Assembly (NCBI GenBank): GCA_023394045.1
Contig: JAEXBN010000034.1
Span: forward strand, 1 to 30,420
Source: Bacillota bacterium
GTDB lineage: Bacteria; Bacillota; Clostridia; Tissierellales; Peptoniphilaceae
Length of the DNA stretch: 30,420 bases
Direction of reading: 5' to 3'
Positions 15,690 to 24,371 of this stretch are shown here, one piece after another. A model generated the notes under the pieces. The model ran no database searches. It was not told the DNA's origin and worked only from the letters and a program-made list of their open reading frames with translations. Both the position numbers and the translations under genes were made by a program. Each line of letters opens with the position of its first letter. Position 1 is the first letter of the stretch.

Positions 15690-16802
15690 TCAACCAAACA
15701 TGTTCAGCAACAGACCTGCGGCAACAGCAGATCCAATCACGCCTGCGACGTTCGGACCCATTGCGTGCATGAGCAAGAAGTTCGACGGATCTTCCTTCTG
15801 ACCGACTTTTTGGGCGACGCGTGCCGCCATTGGAACTGCCGATACGCCTGCTGCGCCAATCAGCGGATTAATCTTTCCGCCCGAAAGTTTGCACATCACT
15901 TTGCCCAGAAGCACGCCGCCTGCTGTCCCAACAGCAAAGGCAACGAGTCCCATCGCCAAGATGCCCAGCGTCTGCGGTGTCAGGAAGTTCTCTGCCCGGG
16001 CGGTCGCGCCCACGGTGGTTCCCAGAAGGATCGTCACCGTATACATAATGGTGTCTTTTGCTGCGGTCACCAGATGCGGCACCACGCCCACCTCTTTGAA
16101 CAGGTTGCCCAGCATCAACATACCGACCAGCGGACCGGCAGCCGGGACGATGAGCGTCACAACGATCGTGACGACGATCGGAAAGAGGATTTTCTCACGC
16201 TTGGAAACTGGACGCAGCGTGGTCATCTTGATCCGGCGCTCTTCTTTCGTCGTGAGCAGGCGCATGATCGGTGGCTGGATGACCGGCACAAGAGCCATAT
16301 AGGAATACGCGGCAATCGCAATCGCACCAAGCAGATGCGGTGCCATGCGGCTGGTCAAATACAGAGCCGTCGGACCATCAGCGCCGCCGATGATCCCGAT
16401 GGATCCCGCTTCCTGCGGCGTGAAGCCCAAAAGAATCGCACCAATAAAAGCGAAGAAAATTCCTAACTGTGCCGCTGCGCCGAGAAGCAAACTTTTCGGA
16501 TTCGCGATCAACGGCGAAAAGTCTGTCGCCGCGCCGACACCAAGAAAGATCAGCGGAGGATAGATTCCGAGATGAACCCCTTCATAAAGAAGATTCAACA
16601 AACCGCCCTGATCCATGAGACCTGCCAATGGAAGATTCGCAAGCAGCATACCGAAAGCGATCGGAATCAACAGATACGGTTCATAGCCCTTGGCGATCGC
16701 CAGATACAGGAAGAGGCAAGCCACTGCCAGCATCAAAAGCGTCCCCAGGTTCAGAGCCATGAATCCGCTTCCTTCAAAGAAGGAAACGAGCATATTGATC
16801 AT
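15690..16802 (-). CDS. gcdB: Glutaconyl-CoA decarboxylase beta subunit (Na+ pump)
   Basis: This 370-residue integral membrane protein belongs to the OadB/GcdB/MmdB family, which decarboxylates carboxybiotin on the carrier subunit and drives Na+ out of the cell. Family hallmarks are present: VGAATDFSPLIANPK, IGIIGGADGPTALYLTSRM with the Na+-path aspartate at residue 142, and MGPNVAGVIGSAVAAG at the C-terminus with the conserved Asn, Gly and Ser. About nine hydrophobic segments are visible. It is the last gene of the cluster, 18 bp after gcdC and 30 bp before a strong terminator. The family could also be an oxaloacetate or methylmalonyl-CoA decarboxylase; the gct/hgd/gcdA context makes glutaconyl-CoA the natural substrate. 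Confidence 0.95.
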   Translation of the reverse strand: MINMLVSFFEGSGFMALNLGTLLMLAVACLFLYLAIAKGYEPYLLIPIAFGMLLANLPLAGLMDQGGLLNLLYEGVHLGIYPPLIFLGVGAATDFSPLIANPKSLLLGAAAQLGIFFAFIGAILLGFTPQEAGSIGIIGGADGPTALYLTSRMAPHLLGAIAIAAYSYMALVPVIQPPIMRLLTTKEERRIKMTTLRPVSKREKILFPIVVTIVVTLIVPAAGPLVGMLMLGNLFKEVGVVPHLVTAAKDTIMYTVTILLGTTVGATARAENFLTPQTLGILAMGLVAFAVGTAGGVLLGKVMCKLSGGKINPLIGAAGVSAVPMAARVAQKVGQKEDPSNFLLMHAMGPNVAGVIGSAVAAGLLLNMFG

Positions 16803-16820
16803 AGTGACGTTCCCTTTCTA

Positions 16821-17237
16821 TTACTTCAGCGAGTAGAGCGCATCTCCGGTATCCACCGTCTGTCCTTCGCTCACGTAAATTGTTCCGACAACCCCATCAC
16901 GCGGAGCAACAATTTCGTTTTCCATCTTCATCGCTTCAAGAATCAGCACGGTATCCCCAGCGGCGACGGCATCACCCTCATGCGCAACGATCTTCCAGAT
17001 GTTGCCCTGCAGCGGTGCTTCCTGGTCTTCTCCCTCGCCCGAAGCAGCTGCCGGTGCGGCGGCTGGTGCTGCTGCCGGAGCCGGAGCTGCAGCAGGTGCC
17101 GGAGCTGCCGGTGCGACTGGAGCCACCGGAGCGGCAACAGGCTGGAATCCACGGCTAACCGGACCCGCTGCGCCCACTTCCTCAAGCGTCACTTCGTAGG
17201 TTTTTCCTTCCACGGTTACATGATAGGTCTTCTGCAT
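16821..17237 (-). CDS. gcdC: Glutaconyl-CoA decarboxylase gamma subunit (biotin carrier)
   Basis: The 138-residue protein carries biotin between the carboxyltransferase (GcdA) and the membrane pump (GcdB). An N-terminal domain (MQKTYHVTVEGKTYEVTLEEV) is followed by a flexible Ala/Pro linker (about 35-66) and a C-terminal biotinyl domain with EAMKM, whose Lys104 is the biotin attachment site. The ATG at 17237 is chosen because TTAAGGAGAAAGAA precedes it; the frame is open further upstream into the intergenic gap without a signal. It should be modified by the BirA encoded at 24716-25747. Low-complexity GCN/CCN codons in the linker make this region prone to length change. Confidence 0.95.
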   Translation of the reverse strand: MQKTYHVTVEGKTYEVTLEEVGAAGPVSRGFQPVAAPVAPVAPAAPAPAAAPAPAAAPAAAPAAASGEGEDQEAPLQGNIWKIVAHEGDAVAAGDTVLILEAMKMENEIVAPRDGVVGTIYVSEGQTVDTGDALYSLK

Positions 17238-17284
17238 TTCTTTCTCCTTAAAAATAAATAATGATACGTTCGTCTGCTGACGGC

Positions 17285-18085
17285 TCAAGCCGTCTGCTGC
17301 TGCTTTTTCAGCTTCTTCATTCCCTTCACCGTCGCATAGAGAGCAGCGCCCAACGCGCCGACAAACTGTGAAAGCGGCGAAATGGAAATTTCATGTTCCA
17401 GCTGATCCTCAAGCGCTTTGACCACCCCTGCGTTCTGTGCAACACCACCGGTCATCACCACGCGATCACGGATTCCAACGCGCCGCGCCAAACCAACGAC
17501 ACGCGCCGTAATCGCATAGTGAATCCCGTTGACAATATCTTCCTTTTTCTCACCATTGGCCAGCTGACTGATCACCTCAGATTCAGCAAACACGGTACAG
17601 GTGGAGCTGATGGAGATACTTTTATCGGATTTTGCCGCCAAATCCTGAAGATCCGAAACCTTCACCTCAAGAATTCCCGCCATCACATCCAGAAATCGCC
17701 CGGTTCCCGCGGCGCACTTATCATTCATCTGAAAGTTGACCATCGCTCCGTGATCAATCTGTATCACCTTGACATCCTGACCGCCGATATCAATCACGGT
17801 CTGCACATCCGGAAACAGATAGGAGGCTCCTTTCGCGTGGCAGCTCAGCTCACTCATCTGTCCATCCGCCTGCGCAAACGTATTGCGCCCATAGCCCGTG
17901 GCCAAAACATAAGTGATCTCTTCAGGCTTCAACCCCGCATCTTCCAACACCGCATCATAAGCGCGCTGCGGACCGGTGGTGCCTGTCCCGACGGCAATTT
18001 TTGCCTTGCCGACGAGCTCTTTCCCGTCTTTCAGAATGACCGCTTTACAAGCTGATGAACCGATATCGATTCCCATTGCATACAT
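17285..18085 (-). CDS. hgdC: 2-hydroxyglutaryl-CoA dehydratase activator (component A)
   Basis: HgdC is the homodimeric, extremely oxygen-sensitive archerase that injects one high-energy electron into the dehydratase at the cost of ATP. The 266-residue product has the ASKHA fold: GIDIGSSACKAVIL at the N-terminus (phosphate 1 motif), VIDIGGQDVKVI in the middle and VMTGGVAQNAGVV near the end. The subunit-bridging [4Fe-4S] cluster needs two Cys per monomer; NDKCAAGTG (Cys124) and STCTVF (Cys163) fit, and their spacing equals that of the Acidaminococcus protein. It lies 37 bp after hgdB and 47 bp before gcdC. Related activators serve lactoyl-, phenyllactyl- or benzoyl-CoA systems, but the context favours hydroxyglutaryl-CoA. 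Confidence 0.96.
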   Translation of the reverse strand: MYAMGIDIGSSACKAVILKDGKELVGKAKIAVGTGTTGPQRAYDAVLEDAGLKPEEITYVLATGYGRNTFAQADGQMSELSCHAKGASYLFPDVQTVIDIGGQDVKVIQIDHGAMVNFQMNDKCAAGTGRFLDVMAGILEVKVSDLQDLAAKSDKSISISSTCTVFAESEVISQLANGEKKEDIVNGIHYAITARVVGLARRVGIRDRVVMTGGVAQNAGVVKALEDQLEHEISISPLSQFVGALGAALYATVKGMKKLKKQQQTA

Positions 18086-18122
18086 ATCGCCATCTCCCCC
18101 TTAGAAAGCCTTGCCGCTTTCA

Positions 18123-19286
18123 CTATGCCATCATCGCGTCGGCTTCCAGCACATCAGCAAACGCCTGAAGAGCAGTCATCGCCTGCCCGAAATCGCGTAC
18201 CTGGTGATCGATGCCGAGACGGATATGGTGGATGTGCTGCGCATCAAATTCCTTACGCAGATAAGGATATTCCATCTCCTCCGGGTCGCAGAAGTTTTGC
18301 ATAAAGACCACAACGCCCTGTGCATGGTACTCGCGGACAAGATCGCAGACATGTTCCGCACGACGATTCGACGAAGCCTCTTCGTCGTAGAGTAACACAT
18401 CATAATCTTGATCAGCAAACTGTTGCGCCAATGCCCGCATCGGGTCGCCTTCTTCCGGCGCATCGACGCGGAATGAACGGCTTTCATGAGCCACATCATC
18501 CGCTGCAATCGCAATATTGTTCTGATCGAGAATCTCCAGCAAAGCCGGATTATCGACAATAATCCCGCTGGTAATGATGCGAACTCCATCCCAATCGGAC
18601 TCCGGCAGAGCCGCCAGCTGTTCATTCAGCGCTTCCAGCTTCTCTGTATATTCATCTTTCGGCATAAAATAGGACGCTTTCAGCGTAGCGCTGCGCAGCA
18701 CAGCCGAAACGGCTTCCGGATGCTCGCCCGCTAACTTGACAAACGCGCGGCGTGCCTTGCGGCTGCGGTTATAAACTTTAATGGCTTCGGAAAGTGCCTC
18801 GTCGGTAATCTCATGACCACAAATCGCTTCCAGCTCTTTCTTCACATGCTGATACTGAGCCATCGTAAACTGGATGCCGAACTCCGGACGACGGTTCTGC
18901 GGATGCGCCAGGAAAATGGTCGGCATCTTGTGCAATTTTTCCATCGCGACGCGGACATTCTGGCTCATCGGGCGGAGCGTATCGCAGAGAACCGTCGTGA
19001 TCACACCATCCAGATCATCCAGCGTCCCATCGAGAAGCATTTCAAGATCCAGCTGTGCCAGCGAGCAGTAGAACGAAGTGCAGTACTCCTTCGCTTCCTT
19101 AATCATCTTGGTGTTCGTTCCCCACATTCCCATCGGAACCATGCCAGCGGCAAAAACAAGCTCTTCAGGGCAGTAATACGGCATGCAGCCGATCACTTTT
19201 TTGCCCTCTGCTTTGAACTTTTTGAGCTGACCTGCCGGATCGTTGGCAATCGCCTGGAATTCTTTAAGCTGTTGGCTGATTTCCAT
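18123..19286 (-). CDS. hgdB: 2-hydroxyglutaryl-CoA dehydratase beta subunit (component D)
   Basis: With HgdA this subunit removes water from (R)-2-hydroxyglutaryl-CoA to give (E)-glutaconyl-CoA by a ketyl-radical mechanism. The 387-residue protein belongs to the HgdB/FldB family: GCMPYYCPEELVFAAGMVPMGMWG near residues 33-56 is the characteristic N-terminal block. Cys34, Cys39, Cys69 and Cys74 are available for the [4Fe-4S] site, and NFCDPEEMEYPYLRKEFD is the C-terminal block. The start overlaps the hgdA stop by one base (TAATG), implying translational coupling and equal amounts of the two subunits. The start is also supported by GGAGGAAAAATA upstream. Confidence 0.95.
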   Translation of the reverse strand: MEISQQLKEFQAIANDPAGQLKKFKAEGKKVIGCMPYYCPEELVFAAGMVPMGMWGTNTKMIKEAKEYCTSFYCSLAQLDLEMLLDGTLDDLDGVITTVLCDTLRPMSQNVRVAMEKLHKMPTIFLAHPQNRRPEFGIQFTMAQYQHVKKELEAICGHEITDEALSEAIKVYNRSRKARRAFVKLAGEHPEAVSAVLRSATLKASYFMPKDEYTEKLEALNEQLAALPESDWDGVRIITSGIIVDNPALLEILDQNNIAIAADDVAHESRSFRVDAPEEGDPMRALAQQFADQDYDVLLYDEEASSNRRAEHVCDLVREYHAQGVVVFMQNFCDPEEMEYPYLRKEFDAQHIHHIRLGIDHQVRDFGQAMTALQAFADVLEADAMMA

Positions 19287-20575
19287 TATTTTTCCTCCTG
19301 CTGGGTCTTCAACATCTCGCGGCGTTCGTTCATGGCTTCCACCAATCCCTGAACGCGCGTCTCATACTGAGCCGCATTGAAATTGCGCGGATCTGCCTGG
19401 TCGCCATCAAACGAAACGCAGGGGATCCCGAGCTCTTCCGTCCAGCGGCGCTGCATCTCCGGCATGTAGCCAGACCACGGTTTGCAGCTGCGGTTGTAGT
19501 GCACCAACGCACCGTCGACATGATTATCGCGGCACAGTTTTGCACGCCATTCGACGCCCTCTTCAAGGCAGACGCTATTCGGAGCCTTGCAGTAAGCGGC
19601 GCACATGCTGTCCAGATCATCATAGACAAATCCGAAAGCCGGAGCATAAACGACAGCGGTCACATTCAGACCGTCTTTTTTCAGCGGCTTAAACAGATCG
19701 CGCAGCGCCGGCCAGCACGGAATGCCTTCAAACAGGATGCGGTATTTTTCCTCAAACGGTGCCGTGGATTTTCCTTCCTGACGATATTTCTCCAAGTCGA
19801 TCGCCAGCTGATCAAAGGCGGCTGCCGTCTCTTTTTTCGCGCGCGCCGTCACGATATCCGCCATATGGTTGAACAGATCGAATCCGGACATCGGCGATGG
19901 CTGATACTGCTGGAAGTCGCAGACCTTCAGCCAAGATTTCGAGGTGCGGTTGGCGTTCGCACACACCTCTTCAAACTTCTTCTCGTCGAATTTCTTGCCA
20001 GAAATCTTTTCCAATTGTGCAATCGCATCTTCGAACTGCGCACGAATATACGCGATGTTTTCATCGGAAACACCCAGCTCATCCCGATACGGAATGTCGA
20101 TCATAATCAGCGGAATGTTATGCATGCGCGCAATGTTCTCATACCATTTGGTCATGCAGTTACAGATGTTGTTGCAGCACAGGACGAAATCCGGAGGCGG
20201 AACACGGCGGCTTTCGTTCGTCGTCTCCACGCCCGCCGAGCAGGCAAGGCTAATCCGCGCATAGCCGCAAATATCATTGTCATATCCCATGTCCTCCGCT
20301 TCCTGGCACATGCGCTCACCATCATGACGAGCGGCGATGCCGGCAGCCTGATTTTCTGGATACACAACGGCTAAATCAAACGCCTCAGCCAATTCGCACG
20401 GAAATTTCGAGGAGGACCAACCCACCGGCCGGCCCGCATTATGCGCATCCCATGCCGCCTGATACACATCGGTAACGATCTGATTGAGCATCTTGACGCC
20501 CGGAAGAACTTCTTTTTTCTTTTTCGGCGGAGCGGCCTGTTCTGCCGGCTGCTTCGTTTCCATATTCTCGCTCAC
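19286..20575 (-). CDS. hgdA: 2-hydroxyglutaryl-CoA dehydratase alpha subunit (component D)
   Basis: This is the larger partner of HgdB and the same fold. The 429-residue product starts with a charged, Lys/Pro-rich tail (about 1-25), then PVGWSSSKFPCELAEAFDLAVVYPENQAAG (Cys60), ERMCQEAEDMGYDNDICGYARISLACS (Cys90, Cys103, Cys112) and VLCCNNICNCMTKWYENIARMHNIPLIMIDIPYRDE, all typical of the alpha subunit of hydroxyglutaryl-CoA dehydratase rather than the lactoyl- or phenyllactyl-CoA enzymes. VHYNRSCKPWSGYMPEMQRRW near the C-terminus is a further family block. AAGGAGCAATG precedes the start at 20575. Two small hairpins separate it from gcdA, which may adjust its expression relative to the decarboxylase. 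Confidence 0.95.
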   Translation of the reverse strand: MSENMETKQPAEQAAPPKKKKEVLPGVKMLNQIVTDVYQAAWDAHNAGRPVGWSSSKFPCELAEAFDLAVVYPENQAAGIAARHDGERMCQEAEDMGYDNDICGYARISLACSAGVETTNESRRVPPPDFVLCCNNICNCMTKWYENIARMHNIPLIMIDIPYRDELGVSDENIAYIRAQFEDAIAQLEKISGKKFDEKKFEEVCANANRTSKSWLKVCDFQQYQPSPMSGFDLFNHMADIVTARAKKETAAAFDQLAIDLEKYRQEGKSTAPFEEKYRILFEGIPCWPALRDLFKPLKKDGLNVTAVVYAPAFGFVYDDLDSMCAAYCKAPNSVCLEEGVEWRAKLCRDNHVDGALVHYNRSCKPWSGYMPEMQRRWTEELGIPCVSFDGDQADPRNFNAAQYETRVQGLVEAMNERREMLKTQQEEK

Positions 20576-20591
20576 TCATTGCTCCTTTCAA

Positions 20592-20623
20592 TCCCCGAAA
20601 GGGGGACAGCCCTCCTAGAGGGC
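20592..20623. other. Two hairpins in the gcdA-hgdA intercistronic gap
   Basis: The 53-bp gap holds CCCC-GAAA-GGGG (about 20593-20604) and GCCCTC-CTA-GAGGGC (20609-20623). Neither has a T-run in the direction of transcription. Paired hairpins between operon genes commonly act as processing or stability elements, which would separate gctAB-gcdA from hgdABC expression. Confidence 0.55.
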
Positions 20624-20628
20624 GTGCC

Positions 20629-22389
20629 TTATTTCTTCAGATTGTCAAAATCGCGGATAATGCGCGGGGTCAACATCTGATGCACCGGTGCGATCGACCG
20701 CGGATTCTGGTAGTAGCTCTCTGTGAAAGCCTGAATATACGGACGAAGGGCGGTCATGTTGACCACTTCATCGATCAGACCCAGCTTCGCGCAATACTGC
20801 GGAGTGGATTTTTCCGTGTATTCTTCGATCAAAGCGTTCATCTTGTCGATGGTCGGCTGCAGATCGTTGCCCGCTTTCTGCTCTTTGACCAAACGGCGGC
20901 TGTACATTGCTGCCGCGGCCGTCTCTCCCGTCATGACGTTCATCTCCGTCGCTGCGGTACCCAAGGAGAAGACGTTGCTGCTATGCCCCTGCGGACCACC
21001 CATGACGTAATGCGCCGCAGCGGTGCCTTTGCGCAGCGTAATTTCCAAAGCGGGCATTTCCGCATCCTGAATCGAATAGATCAACGACTGACCCAGACCG
21101 AGCAGCTCAGCGCGCTCCGCATCATCGCCCACATCAATTCCCGTCGTATCCTGGATCCAGACGAGAGGAATGCGGTCACGCTTGCAGAGGGTCACAAATT
21201 CATTCATTTTGATGAGCCCCTGGCGATACAGCTTTCCGCCGATTCCCACAGAGCCCTGCTTGTATTCAGGATAATTCATCAGAAGACCCTGATTGTTCGT
21301 CACCACGCCAACGAGAAGGCCGTTGACCTTCGCCAGACCGCAGATGATTTCCGGACCATACGTTTTTTTGTATTCCATGAACTGCGATCCATCAAAGAGA
21401 CGCCCGATCACTTCCTGCGGCTTATACTGGCGTTTTTTGTTCAGGGGGACGATGGAGTAGAGATCTTCCGAGGAGAACAGCGGTTCCATCGGATCATCGA
21501 CGCGGAAGAACTGCGGATCATAAGCGGGCAGGAAGCCGACGTACTTACGGATTCCAGCCAAAACGCCATTTTCATCCGCATAGACTTCGCGGAAGAAGCC
21601 CGTCTCATTGTAATGAACCGGAACGGCTCCCGGCGGAGTCGAGGTATCCTTCTTGGTCGCTTCAATCAGCTGCTCTGCGCTTTCCTGATCCATGTAGCCC
21701 TTCGGATTCATCCCGCCGAGGATTCCCGCGCCGCCAACCGCCATGTTGGCGTCCTGATGCGCAATCAGGATCGTCGGGCTGATGGAGTGATATCCGCCGC
21801 CTGCCGGATTGGTTCCAAAGATGCCGACGATGACCGGAACGCCCAGCTGGTTCAGCTCGCTGTTGCGGTAGAACGGCGCACCGCCACCACGACGGTTTGC
21901 GTACACCAGATCCTGCTCATCCAGCTTCACGCCGGAGCAGTTCAGCACATACACCAGAGGAATGTGCAGCATCTTCGCGGTATCTGACGCGCGGATCAAG
22001 TTCTCCGACTGTCCCGGAACCCAAGCGCCAGCCAGCTTTTTGTTGTCCGAAGCCACGATCACCGTCCAGCGTCCGGCAATGCGTCCCAGTCCCTTTACGA
22101 TTCCCGTCGAGCCGTTCTTGTTCCCCATGGGATTGTAGAGGCTGTTCAGGGGCAGAAAGATCTGATTGTCGACTAATGTAAGAATGCGTTCCCAAGCGGT
22201 CATCTGACCCATTTTATGGATGCCATCGTCCGACTTTCCCGCATTCGTTGCTTCCTGGACGCGGCGAAGCACATCCGCTTCAATGTCCTTAAGTTCCTTT
22301 TGGTTTTCTTCGTTCACCCGGTTCAGCGCGCTGCCGACGGTCGGCATCGTCTGAAAATATCCGGGCATGGAATACATGTATTCGCTCAT
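20629..22389 (-). CDS. gcdA: Glutaconyl-CoA decarboxylase alpha subunit (carboxyltransferase)
   Basis: GcdA moves the carboxyl group from glutaconyl-CoA to biotin on GcdC, releasing crotonyl-CoA. The 586-residue length is that of the Acidaminococcus subunit. It has two crotonase-like carboxyltransferase domains. The N-terminal one includes MTAWERILTLVD, GRWTVIVASDNKKLAGAW and GTNPAGGGYHSISPTILIAHQDANMAVGGAGILGGMNPKG, the oxyanion/CoA-binding regions. The C-terminal one includes EIICGLAKVNGLLVGVVTNNQG, PLVWIQDTTGIDVGDDAE and TAAAHYVMGGPQG. The protein should be peripheral and soluble. GGAGGAAAA precedes the ATG at 22389. It lies between gctB (22 bp upstream) and hgdA, so the CoA-transferase and the decarboxylase are adjacent in the operon. 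Confidence 0.97.
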   Translation of the reverse strand: MSEYMYSMPGYFQTMPTVGSALNRVNEENQKELKDIEADVLRRVQEATNAGKSDDGIHKMGQMTAWERILTLVDNQIFLPLNSLYNPMGNKNGSTGIVKGLGRIAGRWTVIVASDNKKLAGAWVPGQSENLIRASDTAKMLHIPLVYVLNCSGVKLDEQDLVYANRRGGGAPFYRNSELNQLGVPVIVGIFGTNPAGGGYHSISPTILIAHQDANMAVGGAGILGGMNPKGYMDQESAEQLIEATKKDTSTPPGAVPVHYNETGFFREVYADENGVLAGIRKYVGFLPAYDPQFFRVDDPMEPLFSSEDLYSIVPLNKKRQYKPQEVIGRLFDGSQFMEYKKTYGPEIICGLAKVNGLLVGVVTNNQGLLMNYPEYKQGSVGIGGKLYRQGLIKMNEFVTLCKRDRIPLVWIQDTTGIDVGDDAERAELLGLGQSLIYSIQDAEMPALEITLRKGTAAAHYVMGGPQGHSSNVFSLGTAATEMNVMTGETAAAAMYSRRLVKEQKAGNDLQPTIDKMNALIEEYTEKSTPQYCAKLGLIDEVVNMTALRPYIQAFTESYYQNPRSIAPVHQMLTPRIIRDFDNLKK

Positions 22390-22411
22390 TTTTCCTCCAC
22401 TCAGGCTCGGC

Positions 22412-23215
22412 TTACTTCGTTTCCTTTTTCGGGACTTTGATGAAGACCTGACCCGGGTCGATCTCTTCGCGGATCACGCGGATGATCTCAGGGCTTGGAC
22501 CTTCCATCAGCTCAGCACGGCTGAGGTCAATTTCAAATCCGGTGTTCTCCTGAATCATTTCCGGATTCGAATACGGATAGTAGTAGGCCAGGTACATTCT
22601 CTTCGTCGTTTCGTCAAACTTCATGATCCCCAGGTCAGTCACGACCATCTGAGGACCGCGGTCTTCCGGCAGACCGGCTTCCGCACGGGTGCCCGGACCC
22701 GTAACCCATCCCGGACTGGTCACGTAATCGATGTGTTCCGTAAAGCGGCGCTTTTGATGCTGCATCATGATCACCGTGTTCTGGTAGGTGGCGATTCCAT
22801 TTGCTCCGCCGGATCCGGTAAAACGCGTCTTCGGCTGGCGGTAGTCGCCGATGGCCGTGGAGTTCACGTTGCCATACGGATCGATCTCCGCACCGCCGAT
22901 AAAAGCAATCGCGTTCTCGAAACCGTGCAGATACATATTCGTCTCAAACCCGACAAAGCGAACGTTCGGCCACTGGACGGCGCAGTGAGACATAAAACGG
23001 CAATCGCCCACGCTGCGCGGCACCTCAATCGGATCGCAATCCATCAATCCACTCTCCACGATGAGGTGGCAGCTTGGCTGAACGACCGCTTTCGCCAACG
23101 CCCCGCCAATCAGCGGCAGACCGGTGCCCACCGTGACGATCATTTCTTCCTTAATACTCTTTGCAATGGCATACGCCTGCATTTCCTGCTTTGTATAATC
23201 CGTGTAATCGCTCAT
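22412..23215 (-). CDS. gctB: Glutaconate CoA-transferase subunit B
   Basis: GctB is the catalytic subunit that transfers CoA from acetyl-CoA or glutaconyl-CoA to 2-hydroxyglutarate. The 267-residue protein contains VESGLMDCDP, in which Glu54 occupies the position of the active-site glutamate that forms the CoA thioester in the Acidaminococcus enzyme; the residue number is identical. GFETNMYLHGFENAIAFIGGAEIDPYGNVNST and RFTGSGGANGIATYQN are further family blocks. GGAGGACTCCA precedes the start at 23215. It follows gctA by 15 bp, as expected for the heterotetramer-forming pair. Confidence 0.97.
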   Translation of the reverse strand: MSDYTDYTKQEMQAYAIAKSIKEEMIVTVGTGLPLIGGALAKAVVQPSCHLIVESGLMDCDPIEVPRSVGDCRFMSHCAVQWPNVRFVGFETNMYLHGFENAIAFIGGAEIDPYGNVNSTAIGDYRQPKTRFTGSGGANGIATYQNTVIMMQHQKRRFTEHIDYVTSPGWVTGPGTRAEAGLPEDRGPQMVVTDLGIMKFDETTKRMYLAYYYPYSNPEMIQENTGFEIDLSRAELMEGPSPEIIRVIREEIDPGQVFIKVPKKETK

Positions 23216-23230
23216 TGGAGTCCTCCCGGC

Positions 23231-24250
23231 TTATTTCACGTGCGTCGAGTAGCCCAGACCCGGCGTAACTCTCAGCTTCGCCAGACGGCTTCCGCCGATC
23301 TTGTCGAGCAGCTGATCATGATTTTCGACGCTGTAGATCCACTTTTCACAGTAATCCTTGAACGTCTCCGGTTTGTGCTCCGGATCATACGGAATATTCT
23401 TGCGCTCCATCGTCGCTTTTGCGTCTTCATCATCCAGATATTTGGATGCCTTGTCGTACTCGCGCAGAGCGTCCGGATCATCATCATAGTAATCGTAGCA
23501 CTGCGCCGGCCATGCGCCGAACGGAGCCTCAACAACAGCGTCTACGCAGCCCTGGAAGATCTTCGGCAGGGACGGATCGCGGCGGATATACTCATTGCTG
23601 ACCAGCTCTTCGCATGTGATGATGGTCTTGCGCGCTGCAATCGCGATATCAACATCATGAAATTCATCGCCAAGGATGATCGCCGTCCCGTCCGGGCTGG
23701 CCATCTGAACGTGAATAATCGCCAAATCCAGCTTCGGCACCGGAACAGCCACCACTTTTTCACCAGGGTGGAACGGGTTTTCCATCTCCACAAACTTCAG
23801 ATCATCGACCTTCTCAAGTCCCTTGCGTACTTCTTCGCTCATGCCCCAATACTTCGTCAAGCCGCTCGCGCCCATAAAGCGGGTGGGAAGGAACGGAAGC
23901 CCAAGAGCCGCCGCATGAAGCTGAAGCATCAGCACATCCTGTGAATAATCCTCAAAAAGAAGCTCTCCCTTTTCGATCGCTGCACGGAAACGGCGGGAAA
24001 CATTCGTAAATCCCGAATTCGCCGTGTAGCAATTGATGTACGCTTTGACGCGTCCTTCACCGATCAGCAAGTCCCAGTCACCGCCGCCCGGCCCCGGCCA
24101 GCCGATAAAATCTTTCTGCCCCTGGCGCAGGATTTCGTACACCGCCGCATATGGCTTTCGGTTCGTCGTGAAGCCGCTCAAAGCCAATACGTCGCCATCT
24201 TCGACGAATCGGCTGACCGCTTCTTTCATGGACATGACTTTGTCCGACAT
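23231..24250 (-). CDS. gctA: Glutaconate CoA-transferase subunit A
   Basis: GctA is the non-catalytic partner of GctB in the family I CoA-transferase. The 339-residue product, slightly longer than the 320-residue Acidaminococcus subunit as I recall it, shows DGDVLALSGFTTNRKPYAAVYEILRQG, GWPGPGGGDWDLLIGEGRVKAYINCYTANSGFTNVSRRFRAAIEKG and DLAIIHVQMASPDGTAIILGDEFHDVDIAIAARKTI, all characteristic. It is the first gene of the eight-gene cluster; AAGGAGGAGTGGA stands directly before the ATG and a promoter lies about 80 bp upstream. The extra length lies mainly in the charged C-terminal part (YDYYDDDPDALREYDKASKYL). Confidence 0.96.
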   Translation of the reverse strand: MSDKVMSMKEAVSRFVEDGDVLALSGFTTNRKPYAAVYEILRQGQKDFIGWPGPGGGDWDLLIGEGRVKAYINCYTANSGFTNVSRRFRAAIEKGELLFEDYSQDVLMLQLHAAALGLPFLPTRFMGASGLTKYWGMSEEVRKGLEKVDDLKFVEMENPFHPGEKVVAVPVPKLDLAIIHVQMASPDGTAIILGDEFHDVDIAIAARKTIITCEELVSNEYIRRDPSLPKIFQGCVDAVVEAPFGAWPAQCYDYYDDDPDALREYDKASKYLDDEDAKATMERKNIPYDPEHKPETFKDYCEKWIYSVENHDQLLDKIGGSRLAKLRVTPGLGYSTHVK

Positions 24251-24328
24251 TCCACTCCTCCTTCATTATGATGCAAAGGTTTTGCCTTTCCATTCCTTCG
24301 ATTTCATTGTACCGAAGGTTTCATATTC

Positions 24329-24357
24329 AGTCTATCACGATCGACAAAGAATGACAA
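24329..24357 (-). promoter_or_regulatory. Promoter of the gct-gcd-hgd cluster
   Basis: In the minus direction TTGTCA (24352-24357) and TAGACT (24329-24334) stand 17 bp apart, about 79 bp before the gctA start. A second, weaker option is TACAAT nearer the gene. The 28-bp palindrome lies 14 bp upstream of the -35 box. Confidence 0.6.
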
Positions 24358-24371
24358 AAATTTACTGATTA

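Noticed and set aside
22367..23944. 525-codon open frame on the plus strand opposite gctA and gctB
   Set aside because: It mirrors strongly coding minus-strand genes; the product is Arg/His-rich with no family features and no start signal. Similar frames opposite gcdA and hgdA were dismissed for the same reason.
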